A DNA stretch of 64,000 nt from Gnetum montanum (GCA_015680685.1 MNCI01005202.1:71031-135030); one strand, 5' to 3'. Shown: positions 10,147-22,464, numbered from the stretch's first letter. The notes: generated by a model from the letters alone, not told the origin. Numbers and translations are program-made.

Positions 10147-12565
10147 TATTGCATTCTCTTTTTAAATGTAGCTCTTGTAAAGGGAGTCACATTGTCAAAT
10201 ATAAGCATGTGTGGTACTCCAAATCTATTCACCCCATGTTGTTGAAAGAATTTGATAGTTGTTTTAGCTATGAAATCCTTAACTATAGTTGCTTCTTCCC
10301 ACTTTGTGCAATAATCAATCATTACTATAATGTAGGACTTTTCATTTGACATTAGTATGCTAGGGTTCATAAAGTCAATTTCTCAAATGTTAAAAGCTTC
10401 TAATTGTTGTATCCACTATTGTGGTCCTTCATTTCTAGCTGTTAGCCCTCCATCTCTTTGGCATCTTTCACAAGACTATGTAAACTAATGTGTGTTCCTA
10501 CATATGGTAGGTCAAAATTAACCTACCATCATCAATTTCATTGTTATCCTTCATCCTACATACTAACCACCACATGATCCTTTATGTGCATCTTGTAGGA
10601 CTCTTTCTTGACTTTCTTCTAGAACACACCATCTTATTAACCCATCAGCACATATCTTTTACAGGTTTCCATTAATTTCCATATATCTTTTTACTTTATG
10701 GAGGAACTATTTTTTATATCTCTAGTCTCATTCAATAGGAAGTTCTTATTTGGTAAGATACATTATGTAATCAATAAGCCATGAATTTTTTATGGAGTGT
10801 ACAACCATTGTAGTTTGGATGAATAAGTTTTCATTGGGAAATTGGTCTGATATTAGTTCATCATTTCCTTGGGATTCCCATCTTAGTATTGATAAATGAT
10901 ATGCTATTACATTTTTGATTTCTTTCTTATCAATTATGGTAATATCAAACTCTTATAAGATAACAAGTCATCTTATCATTCTAGGATTGACCATTGGTTT
11001 TTTCATTACAAATCTAATGGCATTATGATTAGTATGAAAATAAATAGTATAAGCAAGCACATAGTGTCAGAATTTCTCAAGCACATATACTAAAGCCATA
11101 GGCTCCTTTTTAGTGGTGGTGTAGTTAAGTTGTATCTTGGTGATTCTTCAACTCGCATAGTATATATAATAAGGTCCTTTTTTCTCATCAAGTTGCATAA
11201 GTATTGCTCCTAGTGCATAGTTTGAAGCACCTATCATAATGTGGAAAGGCATTGACCAATCTAGAGCTTGAAGGATTAGTGTCTTGATTAACTTTTATTT
11301 GAAGGTTCTAAAAGGTTTTTCACATTTTTTTGTCCATGGAAATGGTGCATATTTCTTAGTTAGTTTCACAACTGGTTTGGCAATCATTGAAAAATTTTCA
11401 ATGAACCTTCTATAGTATCCTATGTGACTAGAAAATGATGTAACATCGTTGACATTTTACGGCCTCAAAGTGATGTTCTAAATAAGTTTGATCTTCTTTG
11501 AATCTACCTTTATTCCTTTGTGAGATACTTTATGTCGTAGAACTATCATCTTGAACTATTAAGTGGCTTTTCTACCTAGTTGAGCTTTAGATTAGTTTAT
11601 ACACATATTTTTAATACTTTCTCTAAATAGTCCAAGGCTTGTTTGAAATCTAGCCCATATGTGGAGAAATTGTTCATAAAGACTTCAACTCCATTGCCAA
11701 TTTTCTTTTGGAAGGTGTTAAGTACAAGTGTCTGAAAGGTAGTGGGTGCATCATACAAGTCAAAGGACATTTTCTTGTATGCAAATGTCTACCATGGACT
11801 CATGAATGTGGTCTTTTCTTAGTCTTCTGGCGCAATGTAGATTTGATTGTATCCACGATATCCATCTAGAAAGCTGTAATACTAGTGTCTTGTAATGCTA
11901 TCTCGGACTTGGTTAACAAATGGTAGAGGGAAATGATTCTTGAATGTTGCCATGTTTAATAATCTAAAATCAATGTAGATCCCTCCACTTGTCACCTTTC
12001 ATTAGAACAATGACCACTAGGCTAGCCCATTCATTGTCTACTATAGGATAGATGAATCCTTCTTTCAACAATATTTCCAACTCTCATTTAACAATTTCCT
12101 TAAGTTTTGGATTTAACTTTCTTTGAGGTTGGTGGTGTGGTTTAACAACTAGATTTGTATATATTCAATGCTAATAGATACATGGACCAATTCTAGTGAT
12201 TTCATTATAGGACCATGCAAATGCAGTTGGCCATTTATTCACCACTTCCAGTAATTTTATCTTTTGTTCTTTGTCAATTTTGAAATTTATAATTATCAAT
12301 TTTTTTATTGTTTAGAAAAGCATATTCAAGCATATATAGTAGGGCTTTTAGTTCTAGGGGTTTTTGTTCATATGTTCGTTGCATCTCTAATTGTCTACAT
12401 TTAATATCTTCCTCATGATGTGAGTTCATGTAAGGTGGTTATCTTTTCAGCTGTTCCAACTTATCAATTTCTTCAACACAGGCACTTGTGATTCTATTTA
12501 TTGGTTCCATGCACATATTGGATTCTGCTTCTTGTTTAGTCATTGGCCACTAGATGTCTTCTTGT
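10147..12565 (-). pseudogene. RT3 pol remnant (RT, RNase H, partial integrase)
   Basis: Read on the minus strand from 12565 down: a spacer, then RT (about 12190-11280), RNase H (about 11240-10900) and integrase up to the second catalytic region. Integrase motifs seen are MNPSILMSNEKSYIIVMIDY and VNRFGVPHMLIFDN. The RT catalytic box at 11666-11680, which reads FMDDF in RT5 and RT8, reads FMNNF here. RNase H keeps QLNYTTTKKEPMALVYVLEKF-like sequence, but FHTDHSAI is FHTNHNAI. Both lose catalytic Asp to Asn. The frame carries many stops and ends at about 10147, inside the integrase core. The FMDDFS box in its relatives and the tRNA-Asp primer site place it with the Athila/Tat group. Confidence 0.85.
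12561..12565. repeat. RT4 target site duplication, left copy
   Basis: CTTGT immediately left of the RT4 5' LTR. The matching CTTGT is at 19200-19204. Confidence 0.85.
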
Positions 12566-13672
12566 TGTTGATCTTTTGTTATGTCAAAGCCTTAAGAAAA
12601 ATGGAGAACATAGTTTGTTTGTGGTGTATGTTGGCCTTGTAGGGCATGAATGAGAACTCAAGAAAATGAAATCTACAATGAGATGTCAAAAAAGATACTA
12701 CATAGGTAAGATGAGAGCATGGACAAGTATGGAAGAAAATTAAGGCTGTGAGGTAAATGAACAAGCTTCAAGGATTGGGAAGAAGCCAAATTAACAAGAG
12801 AAATCCTTAGGAACTAGAGTTCAAAAGTTGAGGAGATGTCTCCAAGAAATAGTATATGTCTCTACCGAGAAGAAAGAAATCACAAGAAGATGCCTCTAAG
12901 AAATAGTAGATGTCTCTGTAGAGACATCCCACTTAAGAATAATATGTCTCTCTAGAATTGAGGTAGATCTTAGGTAGACATCCCAACTTTGAAAGAAATT
13001 TCTATACTAGCTATTGGATAGCTATTGCACAAATTTTTAGGCATTTTGAGAAACTCCAAAACTATAAGAAGACATCAAATTCCTGAGAATTTAGAAGAAT
13101 TGCTAACATTAGAGTAATCATTATCAATTCTATCATGTTGTATTATTTCACTTCATTATTACATCATTTACTTAATTTTTTGTATCACTATGCTTCAAAG
13201 TACAAGTACTTGTAATTTGAGTTAAATTGTTTCCTTATTTATCTTTACTCATTTTTGTTCCCCTAAGGGGTTGATGTGCTTCATGTAAGAAGGCATGCAT
13301 ATTGAGTTTGTTAGGATCTTGTAGGATTGAGTAGTTTTGTAATGTGAAAACACTTTGAAGTAAAGCTTAATTTTATAAAGGTTTTGAGATTCTCTCAACC
13401 ACATTATTGAGCTTATTCGGGCCTTATGGGATTGAGAGATTTCACAGTGACAAAACTCTGTTTAGTAGAGCTCAAATCTTATAAAGGTTATGATGTCCTC
13501 TAAATCACATTTTGGGAGAAACAATGTTTGGAGGTGTGCAATGAAACAACCCTTCTAGTGTGAACTACCCAAGTTAGGGAACCACATAAATTTTGGTGTG
13601 TTTTTTGTGACAAGTTCAAATTCAAGTTGGGAAACTTATTCAACCCTCTCCATATAAGTTCTTGATCCTCAA
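12566..13672 (+). repeat. RT4 5' LTR
   Basis: Starts TGTTGATCTTTTGTTATG and matches 18053-19199 along its length (for example CTTAAGAAAAATGGAGAACATAG, present in both). It has an AGATGTCT/AGACATCT cluster at about 12830-12985 and a TATA-like ACTATAAGAAG near 13060 downstream of it. The last bases (GATCCTCAA versus GATCCTAA in the other LTR) leave the 3' edge uncertain by one or two bases. Confidence 0.88.
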
Positions 13673-13673
13673 G

Positions 13674-13690
13674 TGGTATTAGTACCTAGT
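13674..13690 (+). other. RT4 primer binding site (initiator Met tRNA type)
   Basis: TGGTATTAGTACCTAGT lies just inside the 5' LTR. The common plant copia site, complementary to the 3' end of initiator Met tRNA, begins TGGTATCAGAGCC. About 13 of 17 bases agree with my recollection of it. Confidence 0.75.
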
Positions 13691-13726
13691 ATTTTCATGC
13701 TTGACATCAACTTTCAAGAGTAAACC

Positions 13727-15530
13727 ATGGAGGGAACATCCTACACAAAGCCACCAATGTTTGATGGGTTTAATTTTGGTTATTAGAAGGAAAGGATGTA
13801 AGGCTTCTTCAATTCAATGGAGTTTGAGATTTGGGAGTCTATCCTTGAATGTTACATACCACCTATTGATAGTACAACAAATGCCATCAAACCATGGAGA
13901 AAGTGGACATTATAAGAAAGAGATAAGTTCATGTACAACTCTAAAGTAAAAAATTGTTTATATTGTGCATTAAATGAATCTGAGTTTAAAAAAATAGCTA
14001 GATGTAAAACTACTAAAGAAATTTAGAAAACATTAAAAGCTACCTATGAAGGCACATCCATAGTTAAATAATCAAAACTCTTAGTTTTGCAAAGTGAGTA
14101 TGAAAAATTTAGAATGAGAGAAGGTGAGAAGATAAAAGATTACTTTTCTAAGGTGAATGATCTAGTTGTAGTAATCAGGGGTATGGATAAGGATTTTCCT
14201 AAAAGTGATGTAATCATTAAAATGATTAGAACACTACAACCTAAATTTAGACCTAAGATTATAGCTATAGAAGAGATTAGAGATTTTTCAATCTTAAAAT
14301 TTGAAGAACACCAAAGTGGTCTTATAACTTATGAAATGAATCTAAGAATTAAACAAGCAATAAAAGAAGAGTCCATTACCTTGAAATTAGAATCCAAAAA
14401 TAATGATCTAGATAAAAAATAAATGAACAATGAAGAAGAAATAACATTTATATCAAGAAGGCTTTAAAGGCTACTAGCAAAAAGGGGTAAGAACTTTAAT
14501 CAATAAGGACCCAACCTATCCAACACCAAACATAAAATTAGAGGTAAGAATTCTTTAAATTATAATTTTGATTCTATTTTGATAGAATTTTTGGTTTGTG
14601 GTGGAAGAGGCCGTGTGGCCTTTAAATGTATTAGCAATTGTAGGTTGCAATGAAAAAACAGCAATGATATGGATATGGAAAAGACCAATATTTACACAAG
14701 CTAGGATGATGATGAATCAAGGGAAGTAGTGGATGATGATATAAAAGCTTCACATCTCATCTATATGGTCCTCTCAAATGATAATGCTAGCCTCTCAAAT
14801 GATGATCAATTTAAAAATGATGGATAAATGTATGACCTTTTGTGTAAGGAACTTTTGTCTTTTCAAAGTCTCTATATAAAGTTAGATAAGTAACTAAAAA
14901 GAAAGGATCAAGATATTTTTACACTAAATATAAATATTTTAGATCTCACAAAGGAAATCTCAAACCTAAGGGACAAGAATGAAAAACTAACCTTTTCTTA
15001 TGAGTAGGCTAAGGAAGAACTTACAAATAAGAAACTTATAAATGAAAGGTTGGTCAAAGGAAAAGAATCTCTTCAAATAGTTCTTGGGCAAGGGAGGAAT
15101 CTAAATTATAAAAGTGGACTAGGATGTTGCCAACAAAAACAAGTATCTACAAAAACCTCATCTAAACAAGAGACCACTGCAAACATTGAGGTAACTACTA
15201 GCATTACAAGTAACTAAAGGGTAACTCCAAGATTTAACAAATTTAACAAAAGGGTTAGGTGTTTTTATTGTAATAGATTTTGACATGATTAATGGAATTG
15301 AAACTTAAAATTTTATCATATGAACACTTGGATATATCACAAAACTCATTGGTCTTACCCAAATGTGTCTAGAAAGGAAATAGTATAGGGAAATAAGAAA
15401 ATGGGGACAACTTAAATGGACAAGGGAATTAGAAAGTTATGGAGAATCAAAATGAAAGAGGATGATAGTGATAAAATTCTCTCTACTAAATTTATGAAGG
15501 GAAGCTAGTCCTTGAAAATTAAAAAAATTT
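13727..15530 (+). pseudogene. RT4 gag (UBN2/copia-type with coiled coil and zinc knuckle)
   Basis: Starts at AAACCATGG, a good plant start context, 37 bases after the primer site. The N-terminus reads MEGTSYTKPPMFDGFNFGY, the usual opening of copia-type Gag (P.FDG.NY..W). The central part fits the UBN2/gag-polypeptide domain: KEIxKTLKATYEGTS, LQSEYEKFRMREGEKIKDYF, then a 111-codon open run at 14087-14422. About 14830-15110 encodes a Lys/Leu-rich coiled-coil segment. A zinc knuckle follows at about 15258-15300 (CFYCNRF.HD.WN, with the fourth position lost). In-frame stops occur throughout. After the knuckle there is no protease or integrase. Gag would form the particle; this copy cannot. Confidence 0.8.
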
Positions 15531-15689
15531 ATGTAAGAACCTTAAAAGAGTAATCTCAAGCTCACTAGGTATCTTCATTCTATTCAGCAAAAGAAAAAGG
15601 TAAGTTAAGGTAAGTCGTTGATTCATTGTGAATATCTTTTAAGACTATAACCCTTGGTAGCTATCCTTGAGCCTTATCTTGCTGAACCC

Positions 15690-15925
15690 CATGTTGTTGA
15701 GACGTCTCCTTGAAGATGTCTTCCATGAGATGTCTACATGTGAAAAAAGACATCTACTTCTCAAAGGAAATGTCTACATGTGTTTTTCATTTGACATGAT
15801 AAAGATGTCTACTTTTCAAAGGAGACATCTACCTATAATTTTTATGTGTAAAAGAAACATCTATCCTTCAAAGGAGACATCTATCTTTTCATTAAATACC
15901 CTTGTTAAGCATGATTATATAAATC
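15690..15925 (+). promoter_or_regulatory. Internal AGACATCT array with TATA-like box
   Basis: About nine copies of AGACATCT, AGATGTCT or near forms between 15700 and 15885, in both orientations, often as AAAGGAGACATCTA. This is the same word that clusters in both RT4 LTRs. Thirty bases on, TATATAAAT occurs at 15916-15924, and the second ORF begins at ATG 15972. The flanking sequence does not match the LTRs, so this is not simply a third LTR copy. A role as an internal promoter is inference. Confidence 0.5.
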
Positions 15926-15971
15926 CAAACACTTAGTTTTCACTCATTCAAACATAGACAACTAAGGGAAT

Positions 15972-17700
15972 ATGACTAGGGTGACACCGACATTAGTAAT
16001 TTGCACATTTTTCTCCAAATTCATGATCCACAATAAGGTTGGAATGTCAAGGCCATCACCAAAGAAGAGTAAGAAGTCAAAGGGAGCATCCTTTAGCACT
16101 GCCAACACCTACAATCCACAATTTAGATTTGTTAATACCCAACACTAACTTAAGATAACTCAATCTATCTCTATCATCTTTGAGAGTTCTCTTTCTTTCC
16201 AACAACATTGTCAAAAGGAACTAATGGGATTTTTTCAAGTTTTAAATTAGGTTACTGTCATTTCTATGAATTTTTTTGTATCTAAGATTCTCATAAAATA
16301 ATTTTATAGTACCATTGTAATTAAAAATTCTTCTATTGGGGCCTTCACTACCATGCTTGGGGCTTTGCTAATTAATGTGTCTCCTCAAGTTGTTAATGTA
16401 CTTCCTATAATTTCCAGTGTTGATGTGTCTACAGTCACCATTCATTCCATGAGTGAAATTTTTACAAATGATGTAATTCCTATCTCCCAAGATTAATTTT
16501 GTGATGCTTTGTTTGGGAAGTTAGTATCTCTTCATAGTGATAGAATTTATAAGAGTCAAATGGCCCTAGATGCTTCCATTCTATCACTTATTATTTTATA
16601 TAATATCACTGTAAAAGGGAGAAGCTATAATTATTTTCTCTAGCCCAAACATTTTTTCTTAATTATCTTCTCATAGGACAACACTTGAATTTGGGTCATA
16701 CTCTCTACTAAGACATGTTGGGCTTGTTCACCAAGGAGAGAATCCTTCAGCACCCTCACCTCATTAGTCTACTGACCTGATAGTGAGGTGTTTCCATTCT
16801 TGTCATGCCTTTGATTAAAGGTAAGAGGAACCTTGGTGAGTACTTGGAAAAGAGAATATTCACCCATATTAATGAAGAAAAACTAGCACAAGGCCACAAT
16901 AATTCCAAAATAAGAAATCTACATAATCATCTGGTCTCTCCTCAATTGAGAAGGTCCAAATCAGCTAGCAACCAGATGAGATATTTGTTAACATAGCTAC
17001 TTGGGCCATTTGCTCATACCTTAGGGATGATTATTAAGAACCTCTCTTACCTCCATAAGAGAATGGACACAATCAAAGTACCTCTTTGTCCTAATGGATA
17101 GCAATTTAAGGAGATCACCACACCTCCCATTTTAGATAGTGAAGAGGATCTTCCTGCTCCATCCGAACATTCAGCAATAGATGGGCCTTACTAGGCATAT
17201 GACTTGAGAAATGCCTCTAATTCAAAAGAGCCTGATGCATCACTAGCATGTGTCTAGGGAGAACTTCCTGATCCCTTGTAGGCTAGACCTAATTCCCATC
17301 ATTAGGATGCTACTCCTAGGTTATTTAAGCAACAGGACATGAAGAGCATCTCTAGGACTTCATCCCAATGGAGTCCTATTGATTCTATCATCTATCAAAG
17401 AAAGGGAGCTTCCTCACCCTCTTAGCAAGCCCCATCCCAACAAGATCCACTAGCTCAATCCCAATTTTGAGTGAAGCTTTGTCAATGAAGAGCTTCTATT
17501 CAAATACCTTCTTTAAAAAATGACACTGAGTAGCATGTTTCTAGCCCTAGTATTAGTAGTGATGATGAGGAGGAGGAGGATACATATAGACCTTCTCATG
17601 CTACAACTCCTTCTAATGAAGATTCGAATGATGCGACTGATGTCAGTGGTTAGGATCCTTCAATGATCTCTTCTTTTTGATGATGTTCAAAAAGGGGAGA
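15972..17700 (+). pseudogene. RT4 second ORF, unknown protein, acidic C-terminus
   Basis: A degenerate reading frame, not always the same one, that I do not recognise. It opens MTRVTPTLVICTFFSKFMIH followed by a Lys/Ser-rich stretch (SRPSPKKSKKSKGASFS). A middle part has FTNDVIPISQD.FCDALFG and a Leu/Ser-rich run. The C-terminal part is Pro/Ser/Asp/Glu-rich (SEEDLPAPSEHSAIDGPY; SISSDDEEEEDTYRPS) and ends in DDVQKGENIW near 17700. This layout resembles accessory ORFs in plant gag-only elements and the 51800-54420 pseudogene in general character only. No polymerase, integrase or protease motifs. Stops are frequent. Confidence 0.5.
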
Positions 17701-18052
17701 ATATTTGGCCTATAAAACTTGATAGATATTGTTATGTACATGGTTATGGATATATTAGTAGCTATATGTATAAAGGACTATTTGGATACTGACAAATTAT
17801 ATTATATTAACTTTTTATTTAGATATCATGAAGATAGGTTTTTACCTTCAATAGTATCTTGGAGATCTCCTAGTTTTTATCTTTTTGGATCTCTACCCTA
17901 TGCCTTGAGCCCTAGAGCCCTATCCCAATGATAAATTTGGTTGTCATCTAAATTTATATGTCTTAAAGTACTTTTATTATTTACTATTATTTAAATTGCA
18001 AAATTACTCATCTATTTTCTTAAGTTTTGGACATCACCAAAAAGGGGAAGAT
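17701..18052 (+). other. RT4 3' UTR and polypurine tract
   Basis: AT-rich and noncoding. It ends in CAAAAAGGGGAAGAT immediately before the TGTTGAAC start of the 3' LTR, which is a typical copia polypurine tract (about 18038-18052). Confidence 0.8.
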
Positions 18053-19199
18053 TGTTGAACTTTGGTTATGTAAAAACCTTAAGAAAAATGGAGAACATAG
18101 TTTGTTTATGATGCATGTTAATCTTGTAGAGCATGAATAGGAACTCAAGAAAATGAAATTTACAACAATATGTCAAAAAGGATACTACATAGGCAAGATG
18201 AGAGCATGGAAAAGTATGAAGGAAAACAAAAGCTATGATTTAAATTAAGAAGATTCAAGGATTGGGAAGAAGACAAATTAACAAGAGAAGGCCTCAAGAA
18301 CTAGAGTTCAAGAGTTGAGGAGAGTTCTCCAAGAAACAATAGATGTCTTTGTCAAGAAGAAAGAAATCATAGGAAAACATCTTTGAGAAATAGTAGACGT
18401 CTTCATCTAAAAGAAGACATCTCCCTATAGACATCTCTATAGAGACATCCTACTTTAGCATGAGACATCTCTTTAGAATTAAGGCAGATCTTAGTTATAC
18501 ATTCCAACTTCAAAGGAGATGTCTACACTAGTCATTCAATAGTCATTGCATGAATTTCAAGGTGTTTTCAGAAACTTTGAAGTTATAAGAATATATTAAA
18601 TTCTTGAGAATTTAGAAGAATTGTTAACATCAAAGCAATCATTATCTATTCTATGCTATTATACTATTGTACTTAATTGTTACATCATTTACTTAATTTT
18701 CTATAGCACTATGCTTCAAAGTATAAGGACCTATAATTTGAGTTCCACTCTTTCCTTGTTTATCTTTTTTCATTCTTATTACCTAAATGGTTTGATGTGC
18801 TTATTACTAAAAGACATTCATATTGAGCTTATTAGGATCTTACAGGATTGAGTGGATTTATTGTGCCAAAGCTCTCTAAAGTAGAGCTCAATTTTGTAAA
18901 GGTTTTGGGATTCTCTAAATTACATTATTAAGCTTGTTGGAACCTTGTGGGATTGAGAGATTTTATAGTGACAAAATTCTCTATAGCAAAGCTCAAATCT
19001 TGTAAAGGTTGTGGTGTCCTCTAAACTACATTTGAGAAGAAACAAAGTCTAGAGGTGTGCAAGAATCTACCCTCCAAGTGTGGACTACCCAAGTTGGGGA
19101 ACCACGTAAATTTTGGTGTGTTTTGTGTGATAAGTTTGACTTTAAGTTGGGAAACTTATTCAACCGCACCCCCCTCCCTTTCTAAATCTTTGATCCTAA
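18053..19199 (+). repeat. RT4 3' LTR
   Basis: TGTTGAACTTTGGTTATG start directly after the polypurine tract. It matches the 5' LTR throughout and is about 40 bases longer. It contains its own AGACATCT/AGATGTCT cluster (about 18325-18525, including ATAGACATCTCTATAGAGACATC) and a TATA-like GTTATAAGAATAT downstream (about 18580). Followed by CTTGT. Confidence 0.88.
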
Positions 19200-19204
19200 C
19201 TTGT
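19200..19204. repeat. RT4 target site duplication, right copy
   Basis: CTTGT, matching 12561-12565. RT3 sequence resumes right after it. Confidence 0.85.
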
Positions 19205-19700
19205 TAAGTAGTTGTTGCATACAGGCACTTTTGTACGTACACATAGTCTATGTATCCATTTCATGTCGTGATGAAATTATCTTTTATGATCCAAATTTTT
19301 TTGCACATAATTAGATCCATTATCCCTGTATGCGATACATGGAACTTTGTGGCTCTGAATGATACCAACTTCATCTTTCTTGGAGAGTTTCAAGGATAAA
19401 TATTTGATCCCAAGCTTAGCACCTATAGTGCTAAGCCATGCTCTTCCCATAATTATGGAAAATTCTCCTTTGTTCTTTCCCACATAGATAACTAAGAAGT
19501 CATCATGATAGGATCAACTACTTATGGTAGTGATAACATCTTTCACTTGTCCTAGTGGAATAACAATGGACTAGCCTACAAGCTCTAATTGAATGTTGCT
19601 ATTCTTTAGCATGGGTAGGTTCCAGGCTTTATACATTTCTTGCAAAATAAGGTTTACTCATAACCTAGACTCTAAGATAGCTTTGCATGATTTATGTCTT
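19205..19700 (-). pseudogene. RT3 protease region
   Basis: Retroviral-type aspartic protease domain of the RT3 polyprotein. Relative to RT5 the line-up is clear: VNLILQEMYKAWNLP, IPLGQVKDV, DDFLVIYVG, IIMGRAWLSTIGAKLG, KVPCIAYRDN. The active-site box, which reads LDSGVNL in RT5 (39387-39395), is LESRLxVNL here, so the Asp-Ser-Gly triad is gone. The longest open run is 68 codons (19277-19483). It would have cut the Gag-Pol precursor. Confidence 0.75.
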
Positions 19701-19899
19701 GCTATTAGAAGGTAAACTAAAGAAATTCCAAGATTGGTTCTCTTTTTGAAAAGTGCTTCTACTTTAATCTGCTATGTTATTATGTATTTGAGCATAACAA
19801 TGGTGAATTTATTGTCTATAGGTACTAGAAGTATAACATTCTTTAGAGGAGTATGTGTGGATGAGGTAGAGTTAAGTGCAATCCCCATCCTTTGAATCG

Positions 19900-22343
19900 T
19901 TTCTAGACTTATCCTAGAAAAAGTGTGTTTCCTGGTTCATGGTTCACTTGTGGCTACATCCTCTTGTGTAGTTACTATCCTAGTAGCACTCTTTTGTTAT
20001 AGTTATTTTGGTAGCTCTCCTTGCATGACTAGTGATGATACTGGTGGCAAGGAGTTAGGAGTTTGAAGTGAGGAACCGGCTGCTAGTTAACACATGTAAG
20101 AATTTGGATTCATTCATGAAGTAGTTGGTTGATGATATTTTGATGGATAGAAGTCAGAGGAAGCATAAAATAACATATTCCCTAAAGATATTAGATGTTG
20201 AACATAGTATCCATAGGGATTAGGTTGCTTGTATGAATACTATTGCCTTGGTGGTGGCATCCCCCATGCTTGGGATTTTTTCCATTACTGTTGGTAGTAT
20301 TCCTACAATTGAGAATATGCTCCACTTGGATAGTACATTTGTTGGAAGGGTTATCTAAAGTCACCTTGTAGATAAGGTAATCTTTTGGACATCTATTTCT
20401 TAACAAACTTTGGATTATGTACATATGTCCCAAACTCTTGTAAGTTGGCCATAATAGGACAACATCCCTTAGGATGTTCATACTAGTACACTTTGTATCC
20501 TTCATTATCTTTTGAACTAGAGTCCATGATTTCCTCTACTATAGTAACTTTTTAATTTTTTTTAGTGTTCTCACCCATTATCTCCTTTTTTTTCTTGTGT
20601 TTACTTTGGTTTAAGACTTGCTTAGGCTTCTCTTCTACTATGTTCAATGCTGTAGCAAATTTTTTGTTTGCAAAGTTCCATATTTTCTCTACCTTAGTTG
20701 CAATGTCATTAACTAATTTCTAAATAGGTAGAGTCTTCTGTTGGACCATATCTACCAAAGTTTCCTCTTCTTATGATTCACATGTTCTTACAACCCTTTT
20801 TCCGATGGTGAGATATCTATTGTATTCTTTGGCTAATTCCCCTTGTCTTAATTCTTCTTCTTCTTATACCACTTGGTCAATGAGTCTTTGAATATGATAA
20901 GCTTTCATCTCGGATAACCTACCTTGGACATATATCCCAAGGATTTCTCTCCTCTTATTTCATAGCTCATTGACAATGTGTTGCACTTATTCCCTTCAAT
21001 AAAATCCATGTCCTAAGAACCTATGTAATAAGGCATAGTATCTACCCATTGCCACATTGAGGGATTCATGTGTCCTTTACTTTCATCCTTAAATCTATTT
21101 TCTCAAGTTAGATACTTTGGAATAAGTTTGATATTTGTCATTGAAGATCTCTAACATGGTACTCTATGAATGTTCTAAGGATGTGTACCAACTGTACCAA
21201 CTCTCTACTTTGTTTATGAGTGTTCTAGGAAACAACTTGAGTGTATGCCAATCATTTTCAATATTTTGCAAAGCATAGGCATCTTGGAAGGCTTAAAGAT
21301 GGTGTTGTGGATCTACATTGTATCCACCTTCAAATTTCAAGATATTGTTCATGTCCAGTTGCTTGATGTGATTATTCCTTACCTACTTGATAGAAATATA
21401 CATTACTTTCTAACATTAATAATGTTGTAAGTGGCCAACAAGAATTTTTCATAATAGTCTACTTCATGAGCTCTATTATAGTGATGATCCATCCAATGTT
21501 CATAACACTCTCTCTCTTCATATGTGATCCTTTCTCTTCTTCTCTCATGGTCATCTTCTTCTTTATCAAGATGTCTTTTGTAATGCTCATGTCTCTGAAG
21601 ATCCCTTCCTCTCTCCCTATCATGATCCCTTTTTCTTCTTTCTCTCTTGTCATAATCTCTAGAAGAGTGTACGAAGGAAGAGGAAGAAGTTCGAGAATGA
21701 TGCCAGCTAGTTCTCCTTATATAACTTCTTGATTTATCCTTCTTTATTTAGTTGAGGCTTTAAATCTTGAGTTCCTACTAAATGTGAAGTCTTTCTTATC
21801 TCTTCTAAGTGTATTTGCAAGAGTTGAATGCAATTGTATCTTGATAGAATTTTTGATACAGATGACTAGTGTTTGAGATTAAGATCCATGGGTTTGATAG
21901 AATTTTTTCATAAGGAATATAACATCAGTTCTTTCCTCTAGGATAACTATTTGATATACTTTCTTTCCTTTGTCAAGCTCATGCCTTATTTCCATAGTAA
22001 CATCCCTTACCTAAGCTTATGCTAATTGGTCTAGCCTAGTCATGTAATTTATGATGTGGTATCGTTTTTGTATGTAACCAAGGTTCACCTTATGAGGGTT
22101 TTTTTTGTAGCATTGACAATACAAAATGTTCTAGAGATAGGACAATGTTGCCTTGTAAATCTTTCCATCTTATTTATTCATCCTAATGAAAAATAAAGGT
22201 GAAATCAAGATAGTATGAATCAATGTGAGCATACAAATTCTAGTTTGCATAGGCATACTCTAGTCTTCTTCATTATATTCCTTGTTGTGACTCTTATTAA
22301 ATTCATTAGTAGGTGGTGATTTTTCCTTATTTGTACAAGCCAT
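19900..22343 (-). pseudogene. RT3 gag
   Basis: Minus-strand Gag, start at 22343 (MACTNKEKSPPTNEF), 121 bases inside the primer site, as in RT5. In order: an N-terminal part; a strongly charged Arg/Asp/Glu segment at about 21500-21680 (RDYDKRERRKRDHDRERGRD; HEREEERITYEEREC); the capsid-like region (about 20700-21400); a zinc-knuckle remnant (about 20440-20500); and a Pro/Gln/Tyr-rich C-terminal part (about 20190-20350). Stops and frameshifts throughout. Relative positions of all segments agree with RT5 and RT8. Confidence 0.75.
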
Positions 22344-22464
22344 ATTAATGTTAAATGCCTTAAGTATGTACTTTGGAAAAATTGGTTTCAATGTGAAGGT
22401 TGTACTTAATGATTCTTAAAACAACAAACTTTGTAAAATCAACTACTTAATGAACATTGATACA

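Larger units (their letters stand above)
12566..19199 (+). mobile_element. RT4, copia-like gag-only (non-autonomous) LTR element
   Basis: Complete insertion: 5' LTR 12566-13672, primer site 13674-13690, gag from 13727, a second degenerate ORF from 15972, polypurine tract before 18053, 3' LTR 18053-19199, and CTTGT target duplication at both ends. It sits in RT3 between the protease and RT regions, in the opposite orientation. No integrase, RT or RNase H is visible in the 4.4 kb between LTRs, so it would have depended on another element's enzymes. TGTTGA ends and the initiator-Met-tRNA-like primer site suit Ty1/copia. The large non-pol interior resembles the class called LARD or gag-only derivatives. 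Confidence 0.88.
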
